A DNA stretch of 62,291 nucleotides from Actinomadura chibensis NBRC 106107 (GCF_001552135.1 NZ_BCQP01000011.1:1-62291); one strand, 5' to 3'; shown: positions 33,450 through 42,354, counted from the first letter of the stretch. Notes: generated by a model not told the origin, from the letters alone. Program-made: numbers and translations.

Positions 33450-35084
33450 ATGCGAACACGGCACGCCGGCGGCATCGCCTTCGCCCGTCCCGCCGCCTTC
33501 TGGACCGGGTTCGCCGCCTGCGTCGCCGGGGTGGCGCTGCACCTGCCGATGTACGTCCGGTCCGGCGACATGCACTACCGGATGCGCGGCATGGCGATGG
33601 ACGCGCCGATGATCACCGGGATGGCGCTGATCGTGCTGGGGCTCGCGGCGACGGCGTACGGGCTCGTCCCGCGCGGGCTCGCGGCGGCGCGGCCGGCGGA
33701 CGGGGCCCGGGTCCGGGCGGCGCGGGACGCGCCGTTCCGCCGCGCGCACGTCGGGCTGGTCGCCGTCATGACGACGGCCGTGACGATCGACGCGATGAAG
33801 CCGATCACGCTGTCGTTCGTGGCGCCGGGGATGGGCCGCGAGTACGGCCTGAAGTCGGCGCTCAACCCGCACGGCGGCCTGCCGGTGGCGCTGCTGCCGC
33901 TGTCCGGCCTGACCGGGACGGTGCTCGGGTCGCTGCTGTGGGGCTGGCTCGGCGACCGCGTCGGGCGGCGCGCGTCCATCCTGCTGGCCGGGGTGATGTT
34001 CGTGACGACGGCGATCTGCGGCGCGATGCCGTCGTTCGGCTGGAACCTCGCGATGTGCTTCATGATGGGCCTCGCGGCGGGCGGGATGCTGCCGATCACG
34101 TTCTCGCTGCTCGCCGAGACGATCCCGGGACGGCACCGGGGCTGGGTGATGGTGCTGATCGGCGGGGACCTGGCGCTCGCCTACGTCCTCACGAGCTCGC
34201 TGTCGGAGGCGCTCGTCCCGCACTTCTCGTGGCGGATCCTGTGGCTGGTCGGGCTGCCGACCGGCGTCCTGCTGATCGCGCTGAACCGGTGGATCCCGGA
34301 GTCGCCCGGCTTCCTGCTGGCGCACGGCCGCGAGGCGGAGGCGCGGGAGATCATGGCCCGGTACGGCGCGGTCGCGCGCGGCCCGGAGACCGCGCCCGCC
34401 GAGGAGCGGCCGGACGGGGCGGACGGGGCGGACGGGGCGGGCTTCGGGCCGCTGTTCCGGCCGCCGTTCGCCGGGCTGAGCGCGGCGGTGCTGGTCCTCG
34501 GGCTCGGGATCGGGCTGGTGACGTACGGGTTCCAGCTGTGGATCCCGTCCAACCTGCAGAGCCTCGGCCTGGACCAGCGGACGGCGGACCGGGCGCTGCG
34601 CGACTCCGCGCTGCTCGGCCTGCCGCTGGTGTTCGCCGCCGCCGCCATGTACGGGCTGTGGAGCGCCAAGCGGACGATCATCGTGCTGACCGGGCTGACG
34701 GCCGCCGCGCTGGTGGCGTTCGCGGTGGCGGGCGAGTCGCTCGCGCACCGCGAGGGCTGGCTGTACGTGGTGCTCGCGGGGCCGATCGTCGGGACGGCGA
34801 CGATCGCGGCGGTGCTCGCCGCCTACAGCTCGGAGATCTACCCGACGCCGATCAGGTCGCGCGGCTCCGGCCTGTCGGCGGGAGTCGGCAAGCTCGGCGG
34901 CGTGGTGGTGACGGCGGTGCTGGTCGCGGGCGCGTCGGTGCCGTCGATCGGGCAGACGGCGCTGCTCGGCGCGGTGCCGCTGCTGGCGGCGGTGCTGGTC
35001 GTCGGGCTGTGGGGGGTGGAGACGCGGCCCCGCCGGGCGGGCGGCGCCGCGCCGGGCCCGGAGGTCTCCCCCGCCGACGCCTGA
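33450..35084 (+). CDS. MFS transporter
   Basis: A 544-residue permease with about twelve hydrophobic spans. An extra N-terminal span pair (residues 15-75) precedes the MFS core. The loop 2-3 motif is Gly-Asp-Arg-Val-Gly-Arg-Arg (near 172) and the loop 8-9 equivalent is weak. Trp-Ile-Pro-Glu-Ser-Pro-Gly-Phe-Leu near 285-293 is the signature of the sugar-porter/metabolite-H+ symporter (SP/AAHS) branch. A central loop has a short Gly-Ala-Asp repeat encoded by tandem GGCGGACGG units. GGGAGGA precedes the ATG. The substrate is unknown; a divergent MarR regulator often points to an aromatic or toxic compound. Confidence 0.88.
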   Translation: MRTRHAGGIAFARPAAFWTGFAACVAGVALHLPMYVRSGDMHYRMRGMAMDAPMITGMALIVLGLAATAYGLVPRGLAAARPADGARVRAARDAPFRRAHVGLVAVMTTAVTIDAMKPITLSFVAPGMGREYGLKSALNPHGGLPVALLPLSGLTGTVLGSLLWGWLGDRVGRRASILLAGVMFVTTAICGAMPSFGWNLAMCFMMGLAAGGMLPITFSLLAETIPGRHRGWVMVLIGGDLALAYVLTSSLSEALVPHFSWRILWLVGLPTGVLLIALNRWIPESPGFLLAHGREAEAREIMARYGAVARGPETAPAEERPDGADGADGAGFGPLFRPPFAGLSAAVLVLGLGIGLVTYGFQLWIPSNLQSLGLDQRTADRALRDSALLGLPLVFAAAAMYGLWSAKRTIIVLTGLTAAALVAFAVAGESLAHREGWLYVVLAGPIVGTATIAAVLAAYSSEIYPTPIRSRGSGLSAGVGKLGGVVVTAVLVAGASVPSIGQTALLGAVPLLAAVLVVGLWGVETRPRRAGGAAPGPEVSPADA

Positions 35085-35093
35085 CCCGGCGGG

Positions 35094-37463
35094 TCAGCCG
35101 GACCGCTCGCGGACGAGGGCGCCGAGGTCGGCGCGGGCGAGCGCGCGCAGGCCGGGGCGCTGCGCCGGCCACGCGACGGCGAGCACGGCGAGCGCGGACC
35201 AGGCGAACGTCGCGGGCCGGACCTCGGTGTGGAACGCCATCAGGTCGCTGTCGAACGCGCCGAGGAACGCGCCCGCGGCGAGCCGTCCGAGGACGAGGCC
35301 GGGGACGGTCCCGGCGGCCACGACGAGGAGGTTCTCGGCGGTGACGAGCCGGGCGAGCCGCCGCCGGCCGACGCCGGACGCGCGCAGCGTGGCGAGTTCG
35401 GTGCCGCGTTCGGCGAGGTTGACCGAGAGCGTCGCGAACAGGACGGTGAAGGCCAGCAGCCCGCCGAACCCGAGCATGACCGCGACGAACACGTAGAAGA
35501 GGTCCATGTAGTCGTCCATGGTCTTCTTCAGCGCCTGCGCGTCGGTGTAGGCGACGACGCCGGGCAGGGACGACAGGGACCGTCCGACGGCGGCGCGGTC
35601 CGCGCCGGGGTCGAACCGGACGAGGACGTCGCCGGGACGCGCGCCGGGGTCCCAGGCGGCGACCTGGCCGAGGGTGGCGTAGGCGTAGGTGCCGAGGGGC
35701 TCGTCCACGAACCCGGCGACGGTGGTGGCGGCGGACCGCCCGCCGGGCAGGCGCAGGGTGACGGGGTCTCCGGGGCGCAGGCCGAGCCGGTCGCGCAGCG
35801 CCGCGCCGAGCAGCGCGCCGCGGGCGGGCAGCGCGCGTTCGCCGCCGCCGGGCGTGAGGAACCGGTGCATGCGGGTGCGGGCGGGCAGCCCGACGACCGC
35901 GGTGGAGTAGGACGCGCCCCCGGCGGTGATCGTGACGGGCAGCCGCGCGGACGGCTCGGCGGCGCGCACCCCGGGCGCGTCCGACACCGCGCGCAGCGCC
36001 GCGGCGTCGCCGGGCCGGGCGAGGGTCAGCTCGGCGTCCTGCCGCTGCACCACGTCGAACTGCCGGGACACGGTGGCGCGCGACGAGTCGAGCATCCCCC
36101 AGGACACGAGGATCAGCACGAGCGCGAGGACCACGCCGGTCATGGTGTAGAGGGTGCGGCCGAGCCGGCGGGTGGGGCCGCGCAGGACGAGCCACGTCCC
36201 GGCGGGGAGCCGTCCGGCGGCGGGCGCGGCGCGGCCGAGCCGGGCGCGGAGCCCGCCGCCGCGCGCGGCCGGGACGCTCCCGCGCATCGCCTCGGCGGGC
36301 GGGACGCGGGCGGCGGCGACGGCCGGCGCGAGCGCGGCCAGGCCGCCCGCGACCAGGCCGAACGCGAGCCCGGCGAGGACGGTCGTCGCGCGGGCGGACA
36401 CGGTCGTGTCGGGCAACCCGATCGCGTCGCCGTACAGGCGGGTGACGGTCCCGGCGAGCGGGAGACCGGCGGCGGCGCCGAGCGCCGACCCGGCGAGGCC
36501 GGTCGCGAGGCCGGTGGCGAGGTAGTGCGCGACGACGGCGCGGCGGCGGAAACCGCTGGCGCGCAGCGTCCCGATGACGACGCGGTCGCGGGCGACGCGG
36601 CGGGTCAGCACGACGTAGACGGCGACCCCGGCGGCGGCGAGGAACAGCAGCGGGAACACCACGGCCAGCTCGGAGAAGCCCTTGATGTCCTCGGAGAGGG
36701 CGGCGTTGCTCGGCTGGTCGGCGCGGGTCTCGGCGCTCGCGGCGCCGTGCGCGCGGGCGGCGGCGGTGAGGGCCGCGTCCAGGCGCGCGGCGCGGCCGCG
36801 TCCGGCGGCGGTGTAGTAGACGTTCACCTCGTTGGGCCCCTGCGTTCCGGCGAGCCGCCGGGCGAGCGGCTCCGGGACGAACAGGACGCCGAACGAGCCG
36901 GGCGCGGGCAGCGCGTCCTGGCGGCTGGCCGCGGGCCACAGGTACTCCGGCGACGACGCGGTGCCGCGCACGGTGACGGGGCGCCAGGCGCGGCCGTCCC
37001 AGACCGAGACGGCCGAGCCGGGCCGCAGGCGGGCGTGGTCGGCGATGTGCCTCTCGGCGAGGACGCCCGCCGGGGCGGCGGCGTCGAGGTAGCCGCCGCG
37101 CAGGACCTTCACCCGGTTCACGGCGGGCTGCGCCCCGGCGGGGAGGCCGACGACGCGGCCGACGAGGGTGTCGCCGTCCGGCATGCGCAGCGGGATGTCG
37201 GCGACGGTGCGGGCGGTGGCGGCGGCGACGCCGGGCCGCGTCCGCGCGTCGGCGGCGATCGCGGCGGCGTCGCCGCCGCGCAGCGTCAGGTCCGCGAACC
37301 GGTACCGCGCGAACGCGGCCCGGTAGCCCTGGTCGAGGTTCTCGTAGGCGTCGTGGGACGCGCCGAACAGCGCGACGCCGAGCATGACCAGCGCGACCGC
37401 CGCGACGAGCTGCGCGGGACGCCGCCGCAGGTCGCGACGCAGCTTCACGGTGAGGACGCTCAC
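35094..37463 (-). CDS. ABC transporter permease (FtsX/MacB type, duplicated)
   Basis: A 789-residue protein with an N-terminal span, a large extracytoplasmic region (about 40-250) and three spans with an FtsX-like core (about 255-400). A second span with a second extracytoplasmic region and a C-terminal FtsX core (about 650-775) follow. This duplicated layout is common for actinobacterial export permeases of the LolCDE/MacB superfamily. The GTG start overlaps the ATPase stop (GTGA). It ends 9 bp from the convergent MFS gene. Substrate unknown; regulated with the ATPase by the leading TetR gene. Confidence 0.9.
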   Translation of the reverse strand: MSVLTVKLRRDLRRRPAQLVAAVALVMLGVALFGASHDAYENLDQGYRAAFARYRFADLTLRGGDAAAIAADARTRPGVAAATARTVADIPLRMPDGDTLVGRVVGLPAGAQPAVNRVKVLRGGYLDAAAPAGVLAERHIADHARLRPGSAVSVWDGRAWRPVTVRGTASSPEYLWPAASRQDALPAPGSFGVLFVPEPLARRLAGTQGPNEVNVYYTAAGRGRAARLDAALTAAARAHGAASAETRADQPSNAALSEDIKGFSELAVVFPLLFLAAAGVAVYVVLTRRVARDRVVIGTLRASGFRRRAVVAHYLATGLATGLAGSALGAAAGLPLAGTVTRLYGDAIGLPDTTVSARATTVLAGLAFGLVAGGLAALAPAVAAARVPPAEAMRGSVPAARGGGLRARLGRAAPAAGRLPAGTWLVLRGPTRRLGRTLYTMTGVVLALVLILVSWGMLDSSRATVSRQFDVVQRQDAELTLARPGDAAALRAVSDAPGVRAAEPSARLPVTITAGGASYSTAVVGLPARTRMHRFLTPGGGERALPARGALLGAALRDRLGLRPGDPVTLRLPGGRSAATTVAGFVDEPLGTYAYATLGQVAAWDPGARPGDVLVRFDPGADRAAVGRSLSSLPGVVAYTDAQALKKTMDDYMDLFYVFVAVMLGFGGLLAFTVLFATLSVNLAERGTELATLRASGVGRRRLARLVTAENLLVVAAGTVPGLVLGRLAAGAFLGAFDSDLMAFHTEVRPATFAWSALAVLAVAWPAQRPGLRALARADLGALVRERSG

Positions 37464-38215
37464 CAGGTCACCTCGTCGGCGGAGGCGGGCGCGGTGTTCT
37501 CGGCGACCTCGACGACGCGTCCGGACCGCATCCGCACCACGCGGTGCGCGACGGCCGCGATCGCGGCGTTGTGCGTGACGACGAGGACGGTCCGGCCGCG
37601 CGCGTTGAGGTCCTGCAGGACGCGCAGCACGCCGCGCCCGGTCTCCAGGTCGAGCGCGCCGGTCGGCTCGTCGCACAGCAGGAGCTCGGGGTCCTTGGCG
37701 ATGGCGCGGGCGATCGCGACGCGCTGCTGCTCCCCACCGGACAGCTGTGCCGGGAAGTGCCCGCCGCGCCCGGCGAGCCCGACGGCGGCGAGCGCGGCCG
37801 CGGACCGCTCCCGGTCGCCGCGCCCGGTCAGCTCGGCGACCAGCCGGACGTTCTCCAGCGCGGTCAGCGTCGGGACGAGGTTGAAGAACTGGAACACGAA
37901 CCCGACGGCGTCGCGGCGGTAGGCGGTGCGGGCGTCCTCGCCCAGGCCGGCGAGGTCGCGGCCGCAGGACACCACGCTCCCGGCGGTGGCGGGCTCGATC
38001 CCGCCGATCAGGTTGAGCAGCGTCGTCTTGCCCGACCCGGACGGGCCGAGCAGCACGGCGAACTCGCCGCGCCGCACCTCCAGGTCGGCGTCGCGCAGCG
38101 CGTGCACCGCCGCGGGCCCGGAGCCGTAGGTCTTGGCGGCGCCGCGCAGCAGCACCGCCGCGTCCCCGGTGTCGACGGCGCCGGGGGCGCGGTCACGGCC
38201 GTGGCGGATCATCAT
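37460..38215 (-). CDS. ABC transporter ATPase (LolD/MacB type)
   Basis: A 251-residue ATPase: Walker A Gly-Pro-Ser-Gly-Ser-Gly-Lys-Thr-Thr near residue 57, signature Leu-Ser-Gly-Gly-Glu-Gln-Gln near 158, Walker B Leu-Leu-Leu-Cys-Asp-Glu-Pro-Thr-Gly near 178. It overlaps the TetR gene upstream by 23 bp and the permease gene downstream by 4 bp, so all three are one transcription unit. Two ATG codons in tandem (38215, 38212) are possible starts. Confidence 0.93.
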   Translation of the reverse strand: MMIRHGRDRAPGAVDTGDAAVLLRGAAKTYGSGPAAVHALRDADLEVRRGEFAVLLGPSGSGKTTLLNLIGGIEPATAGSVVSCGRDLAGLGEDARTAYRRDAVGFVFQFFNLVPTLTALENVRLVAELTGRGDRERSAAALAAVGLAGRGGHFPAQLSGGEQQRVAIARAIAKDPELLLCDEPTGALDLETGRGVLRVLQDLNARGRTVLVVTHNAAIAAVAHRVVRMRSGRVVEVAENTAPASADEVTW

Positions 38216-38816
38216 CGTCGTCTCCTCGGTCCTGCGGGGCGGTGGCGGTGCGGAGCAGGCCGAGCAGCCCGTCCGCGGCTCCGGCGGCGTCGGTGCCCTC
38301 GTCGAGCAGGACGTGCAGGAGCAGGCCGTCCATGAGCGCGGCGAGCAGGACGGCGAGGCCCTCGGGGTCGGCGTCCGCGCGCAGCCGCCCGGCGTCCCGG
38401 TTCTCGGTGAGGCGGGCGGCGAGCAGCTCGCGGAACGTGCGGATCTGCCGGGCGGAGTCCGCGCGCAGTCCGGGGTCGCGGAGGCCGTGCAGGAGCGCCT
38501 CCGCCATGACCCGCTGCCCGGCGGTGCCGGTCCCCCGGTCGACGAGGCCGCGGATCGCGGCGGAGACGCCGTCGAGCGCGTCCTCGGCCTGCAGGATCGC
38601 CGTGACCGGGCCCTCCAGCTCCATCTCGACCGCGTGGGTCACGGCGGCGCGGCGCAGGGCGTCGACGGAGCCGAAGTAGTAGTGCACGAGCGCGTTGTTG
38701 GCGCGCGCCCGCTCGGCGACGGCCCGGGACGTGACGGCGGACCACCCGCCCTCGGACATCACCGCGACGGCCGCCTCCAGCAGCCGGACCCGGGTGGGCA
38801 CCTCCTCGCCCGCCAT
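38193..38816 (-). CDS. TetR family transcriptional regulator
   Basis: A 207-residue repressor with an N-terminal helix-turn-helix (Thr-Arg-Val-Arg-Leu-Leu-Glu-Ala-Ala...Ser-Arg-Ala-Val-Ala-Glu-Arg-Ala...Tyr-Tyr-Phe-Gly-Ser, residues 8-50) and an all-helical ligand domain. The C-terminus is Asp-rich and overlaps the ATPase gene. As first gene of the operon behind a strong palindrome (38849-38864), it probably represses itself and the exporter, with the exported compound as inducer. Confidence 0.93.
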   Translation of the reverse strand: MAGEEVPTRVRLLEAAVAVMSEGGWSAVTSRAVAERARANNALVHYYFGSVDALRRAAVTHAVEMELEGPVTAILQAEDALDGVSAAIRGLVDRGTGTAGQRVMAEALLHGLRDPGLRADSARQIRTFRELLAARLTENRDAGRLRADADPEGLAVLLAALMDGLLLHVLLDEGTDAAGAADGLLGLLRTATAPQDRGDDDDDPPRP

Positions 38817-38848
38817 CCCGCCCCCTCCCCCACTCTTGGTCGAATGCC

Positions 38849-38864
38849 TTAAGCACTTGCTTAA
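38849..38864. promoter_or_regulatory. TetR operator candidate
   Basis: TTAAGCA-CT-TGCTTAA has perfect 7-bp arms and lies 32 bp upstream of the TetR ATG in otherwise GC-rich DNA. A second palindrome, TTGCA-CGA-TGCAA (38883-38895), lies nearer the divergent methyltransferase gene. Confidence 0.75.
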
Positions 38865-38965
38865 AACTGTAGCGCGGGATCATTGCACGATGCAACGTTC
38901 GGCCGGGGGCGGCGGGGCGGGGGCCTTGACGGGCGAGGACGTCCCGTCCGACGATGCGCTTGATC

Positions 38966-39700
38966 ATGGACGCGCGGGACGGGGAGGCGGGGCCGGTGGC
39001 GGGCACGGGACGGAACCGGGAGGGCACCGCCGGGAGCGGGCCCGGCGCGATCGCGCCGGACGGCTCGGCCGTCGAGTTCTACGCGGCCATGGCGCCGGAC
39101 GAGGCGAGCGCCGCGCTGGTGCACGCGGCCGTCCCGGCGGGCACGCCGGTGCTGGAGCTCGGCGCGGGCGCGGGCCGGGTCACCCGCGCGCTGCTCGCCC
39201 TCGGCCACCCGGTGACGGCGGTGGACGACTCGGCGGAGATGCTCGCCCGGATCGAGGACGCGCGGACCGAGGGAGTGCGGACCGTCCGCTCCGCCATCCA
39301 GGACCTGGACCTCGGCGAGCGGTTCGGCTGCGTGCTGCTGATGTCGTTCCTGGTCAACTACGGCGACCGGGCGGCGCTGCTGGACGCCTGCCGCCGGCAC
39401 GCCGCGCCCGGCGGCCTCGTCCTGCTGCAGCGGGAGACGCGGCCCTGGCTCGGCCCGGACGCGCCGCGCGCGTGGTCGCACGACGGCGTCGACTTCGAGG
39501 TCGTGCGGGCCGAGCCCGCCGGGCCGGACGCCGCCGCGGTGACGATCGGGTACTCGACGGGCGGGCGGCGCTGGACGCACTCGTTCACGTCCCGGCGGCT
39601 CGGCGACGACGAGCTGCCTGCCGTGCTCGCCGCGTCCGGGCTGCGCCTGGACCGGTTCCTCGACGGCGACCGCGCGTGGGTCGCCGCCCGCCCCGCCTGA
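38966..39700 (+). CDS. SAM-dependent methyltransferase (class I)
   Basis: A 244-residue protein with motif I Val-Leu-Glu-Leu-Gly-Ala-Gly-Ala-Gly-Arg-Val-Thr near residues 54-65, an acidic motif II (Ala-Val-Asp-Asp-Ser) near 78 and Leu-Leu-Met-Ser-Phe-Leu-Val-Asn near 115. TTGACG (38926-38931) and GACGAT (38950-38955) are 18 bp apart and would start transcription about 4 nt before ATG 38966. This favours that start as nearly leaderless over ATG 38954. It is divergent from the TetR-exporter operon. The substrate is unknown. Confidence 0.88.
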   Translation: MDARDGEAGPVAGTGRNREGTAGSGPGAIAPDGSAVEFYAAMAPDEASAALVHAAVPAGTPVLELGAGAGRVTRALLALGHPVTAVDDSAEMLARIEDARTEGVRTVRSAIQDLDLGERFGCVLLMSFLVNYGDRAALLDACRRHAAPGGLVLLQRETRPWLGPDAPRAWSHDGVDFEVVRAEPAGPDAAAVTIGYSTGGRRWTHSFTSRRLGDDELPAVLAASGLRLDRFLDGDRAWVAARPA

Positions 39701-39718
39701 CCTGCCCGGACACGAAAA

Positions 39719-39752
39719 CGCCCGCCCGCGCGCCGGAGCGCGGGGGCGGGCG
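39719..39752. terminator. Terminator between the methyltransferase and ABC-2 permease genes
   Basis: A GC-rich stem (9 bp, one mismatch, 4 bp; 6-nt loop) lies between the convergent stops. Read on the minus strand it is followed by TTTTCG, so it mainly serves the ABC-2 permease gene. Confidence 0.7.
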
Positions 39753-39770
39753 CGTCGCGCGCGGCGGGCG

Positions 39771-40613
39771 TCAGGCGTCGCGGCGCTTGAGCAGGAACGC
39801 GGCGACCCCGAGGAGCGCGGCCGTCCAGAGGGCGAACACGCCGTACCCCTGCCAGGGGGTGAGCAGGTCGTCGTCCCCCTGGTGGGCCTTGGCGATCAGG
39901 ACGCCCGCCTCGGACGGCAGGTAGGCGTGCACGTGGTCGCCGATGCTGCCGGGCAGCAGCGCGGCGAGCGGCGCGAGGACGAGCACGAACCCGATCACGC
40001 CGGTGATGCCGCCCGCCGGGTGCCGGACGATCGCGCCGACGGCCAGCGCGAACAGGCCGAGCATCGCGAGGTACAGGCCGCCGCCGACGACGGCGCGCAG
40101 CACGCCCTCGTCGCCGAGCGACACATGCACCTTGTCGCCCATGATCGCCACGCCGATGAAGTAGGACGCGAACGACACCGCGATGCCGAGGACCAGCACG
40201 ATGATCGCGAACACGAGGGCCTTGGCCCACAGCATCGGCAGCCGCCGCGGCACGGCGAGCAGGCTCGCGCGGATCATGCCGGTGGAGTACTCGGAGGCGA
40301 TCACGAGGACGCCGAGCACGCAGATCGTGAGCTGGCTGAGGAAGAACCCGCTGCCGAGGATGAAGCTGACCGGGTCGGCGGCGACCTGGGCGCGGTCGCC
40401 GGGGTCCATGTCCTTCCAGGTCCCGGCGGTCAGCCCGACGAACAGGGCGGTGAACCCGATGCTGAGGACGATGAGCAGGATCAGCGACCACAGCGTCGAC
40501 CGGACGGTGCGGATCTTCGTCCACTCGGCGAGCATCAGCCGGGTGAAGCCGGGCCGCTCGTGGGCGGCGGGCGCGCCCGCCGGACGCGCGGCGGGCTCGG
40601 TGGCGGCGGTCAT
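39771..40613 (-). CDS. ABC-2 type transporter permease
   Basis: A 280-residue membrane protein with about six hydrophobic spans. After a Pro/Ala-rich start it has the Leu-Ala-Glu-Trp-Thr-Lys-Ile-Arg-Thr-Val-Arg-Ser-Thr segment typical of actinobacterial ABC-2 permeases. Glu-Tyr-Ser-Thr-Gly-Met-Ile-Arg near residue 109 is the ABC-2 signature loop. The ATG overlaps the ATPase stop as ATGA. With the ATPase it forms a DrrAB-like exporter of unknown substrate. Confidence 0.92.
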   Translation of the reverse strand: MTAATEPAARPAGAPAAHERPGFTRLMLAEWTKIRTVRSTLWSLILLIVLSIGFTALFVGLTAGTWKDMDPGDRAQVAADPVSFILGSGFFLSQLTICVLGVLVIASEYSTGMIRASLLAVPRRLPMLWAKALVFAIIVLVLGIAVSFASYFIGVAIMGDKVHVSLGDEGVLRAVVGGGLYLAMLGLFALAVGAIVRHPAGGITGVIGFVLVLAPLAALLPGSIGDHVHAYLPSEAGVLIAKAHQGDDDLLTPWQGYGVFALWTAALLGVAAFLLKRRDA

Positions 40614-41617
40614 CGGTTCTCCCCCTCTCCGGCGGGACCCGCGGCGGGCCCGGCGGGCGGCACCGCCACCGGCGGCGCGGCCCCGGGCGGCGCCCCCGGC
40701 GGGGCGGCGGGCGCGTCGCCCGCGCCGTACTCGACGCTCTCGCGGGTCAGTTCCATGAACGCGGCCTCCAGCGAGCCGCGCTTCGGGGTCAGCTCGTGCA
40801 GCACGACCCCCTCGGCGGCGGCGAGCTCCCCGACCCGCGGCGCCTCCATGTGGGTGACAGTGAGCAGCCCGTCCGGGGACGGGGCGACCTTCGCGCCCTC
40901 GGCGGTGAGGACGGCGGCGAGCCGGTCGGCCTCGGGGCTGCGGACGGCGACCATCTTCTCGGTGCTGCGCTCGATGAACTCCTCGGTGGAGCAGTCGGCG
41001 ATCAGCCGCCCGCGGCCGATGACGATGAGGTGCTCGGCGGTGACGGCCATCTCGTTCATGAGGTGGCTGGAGACGAACACCGTCCGACCCTCGCGGGCGA
41101 GGTGCTGCATCAGGGTGCGGATCCAGACGATGCCTTCCGGGTCGAGGCCGTTGACGGGCTCGTCCAGGATCAGCACGGCCGGGTCGCCGAGCAGCGCGGC
41201 GGCGATGCCGAGCCGCTGCCCCATGCCGAGCGAGAAGCCGCCCGCGCGCCGGCGCGCGACGCCGGTGAGCCCGACCAGCTCGATGACCTCGTCGACGCGC
41301 TTCCTGCCGATGCCCTGCGTCTGGGCGAGGCTCAGCAGGTGGTTGTAGGCGCTGCGGCCGGTGTGCACGGCGCGGGCCTCCAGCAGGGCCCCGACGACGC
41401 GCAGCGGCGCGGGCAGGTCGGTGTAGTGGACGCCGGCGATCCGGGCGTCGCCGCGGTTCGGCCGGTCGAGGCCGAGCAGCAGCCGCATCGTGGTCGACTT
41501 CCCGGCGCCGTTCGGGCCGAGGAACCCGGTCACCCGGCCGGGCTGGACCGTGAAGGTCAGGTCGTCGACGGCGGTCTTGTCGCCGTAGCGCTTGGTGAGG
41601 TTCTCCGCCTCGATCAT
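40610..41617 (-). CDS. ABC transporter ATPase (DrrA/CcmA type)
   Basis: A 335-residue ATPase: Walker A Gly-Pro-Asn-Gly-Ala-Gly-Lys-Ser-Thr near residue 38, signature Phe-Ser-Leu-Gly-Met-Gly-Gln-Arg near 130, Walker B Val-Leu-Ile-Leu-Asp-Glu-Pro near 150 and Ser-Ser-His near 184. The C-terminus carries a Pro/Ala/Gly-rich tail of about 40 residues. ATG 41617 with AGGA 7-8 nt upstream is preferred over GTG 41623. A near-consensus Crp-type box overlaps the probable promoter. Confidence 0.92.
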   Translation of the reverse strand: MIEAENLTKRYGDKTAVDDLTFTVQPGRVTGFLGPNGAGKSTTMRLLLGLDRPNRGDARIAGVHYTDLPAPLRVVGALLEARAVHTGRSAYNHLLSLAQTQGIGRKRVDEVIELVGLTGVARRRAGGFSLGMGQRLGIAAALLGDPAVLILDEPVNGLDPEGIVWIRTLMQHLAREGRTVFVSSHLMNEMAVTAEHLIVIGRGRLIADCSTEEFIERSTEKMVAVRSPEADRLAAVLTAEGAKVAPSPDGLLTVTHMEAPRVGELAAAEGVVLHELTPKRGSLEAAFMELTRESVEYGAGDAPAAPPGAPPGAAPPVAVPPAGPAAGPAGEGENR

Positions 41618-41645
41618 GCACACATCCTGCGGTTTCGTCGTCAGC

Positions 41646-41661
41646 CGTGATCGTGATCACA
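41646..41661 (-). promoter_or_regulatory. Candidate Crp-type binding site
   Basis: Read on the minus strand it is TGTGATCACGATCACG, which fits TGTGA-N6-TCACA in 9 of 10 conserved positions. It lies 29 bp upstream of the ABC ATPase ATG. A TAGTGT hexamer (41659-41664, minus strand) overlaps its edge and might be the -10 element. Confidence 0.45.
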
Positions 41662-41757
41662 CTAGTGCCCGCGCGGGGGCGCCCGGATCCTCCGCAATGC
41701 GGAGACGCCTCCGACCTCCGTAGGGTGCCGGGCACGTCCGAAAGGGGGCGGAACGCG

Positions 41758-41800
41758 CGGAGAGGGGCCCCGGTCGCGTGCGCGGCGGGGCCCCTCTCCG
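41758..41800 (-). terminator. Terminator after the PH-like membrane protein gene
   Basis: A 15-bp perfect stem (CGGAGAGGGGCCCCG...) with a 13-nt loop lies 8 bp past the stop of the 41809 gene and separates it from the ABC operon. Confidence 0.75.
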
Positions 41801-41808
41801 GACGGTCG

Positions 41809-42168
41809 TCAGGCGGTGACGCCGTCGGCGGCGTTCACGTCCTTGTGGAACCGCTTGTGGACGTAGAGCTTCTCGCCGAGCGTCTCGCACCGCCACCACA
41901 GGCCGCTCGGCGGGCCGATGCGGGTGCCGCGCGGCAGTTCCCGCAGCACCTCGTTGACCGGGGTCATCCGCATCCGCCCGGACCGGCACACGAGGATGCG
42001 CCGGTCGGTCACGACGACGACGCGGTAGGCGTTGGAGAAGATGATGATCCAGATGGACAGCAGCGCGAAGTACTGGCTGGTCGTCTGGGCGCCGAACACC
42101 GCCTGGATGTTCTCGCCCGGCTGCAGGACGTGGGCCGCGTTGGCGCGCATCTTGTCGCGGATGGCCAC
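41809..42168 (-). CDS. Small PH-like (YdbS/bPH-type) membrane protein
   Basis: A 119-residue protein with one clear hydrophobic segment (Tyr-Phe-Ala-Leu-Leu-Ser-Ile-Trp-Ile-Ile-Ile-Phe, residues about 33-45). Val-Val-Val-Val-Thr-Asp-Arg-Arg-Ile-Leu-Val-Cys, typical of bacterial pleckstrin-homology-like domains, comes next. GTG start with AAAGG about 8 nt upstream. It is monocistronic, bounded by a terminator downstream and a 249-bp gap upstream. Function unknown. Confidence 0.7.
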   Translation of the reverse strand: MAIRDKMRANAAHVLQPGENIQAVFGAQTTSQYFALLSIWIIIFSNAYRVVVVTDRRILVCRSGRMRMTPVNEVLRELPRGTRIGPPSGLWWRCETLGEKLYVHKRFHKDVNAADGVTA

Positions 42169-42354
42169 GGTCGGGACCTTTCTCGTGTGAGACGTGGGCG
42201 GCCGGGGGTCTCCTCACCCGGCCCGGGGGGCGCCGCTCGTGCACCGTGCTTCCCACGGCCCTGATCGGTTTAGGGCCTCCCGATTGTGGCACCTCAGCGC
42301 GCTGTTCACGGTGTTTTTCGCCACCATCGGTGCATTTCCGCTCACCGACGCTTA

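Noticed and set aside
34418..34441. GGCGGACGG tandem repeat inside the MFS gene
   Set aside because: In-frame low-complexity coding repeat (Gly-Ala-Asp) in a cytoplasmic loop; no sign of a separate element.
30624..34748. A minus-strand open frame of more than 1300 codons
   Set aside because: It runs antisense to the sirtuin, MarR and MFS genes and has an Arg/His/Gln-rich translation without domains. Only its last 97 codons (DUF2470) are real.
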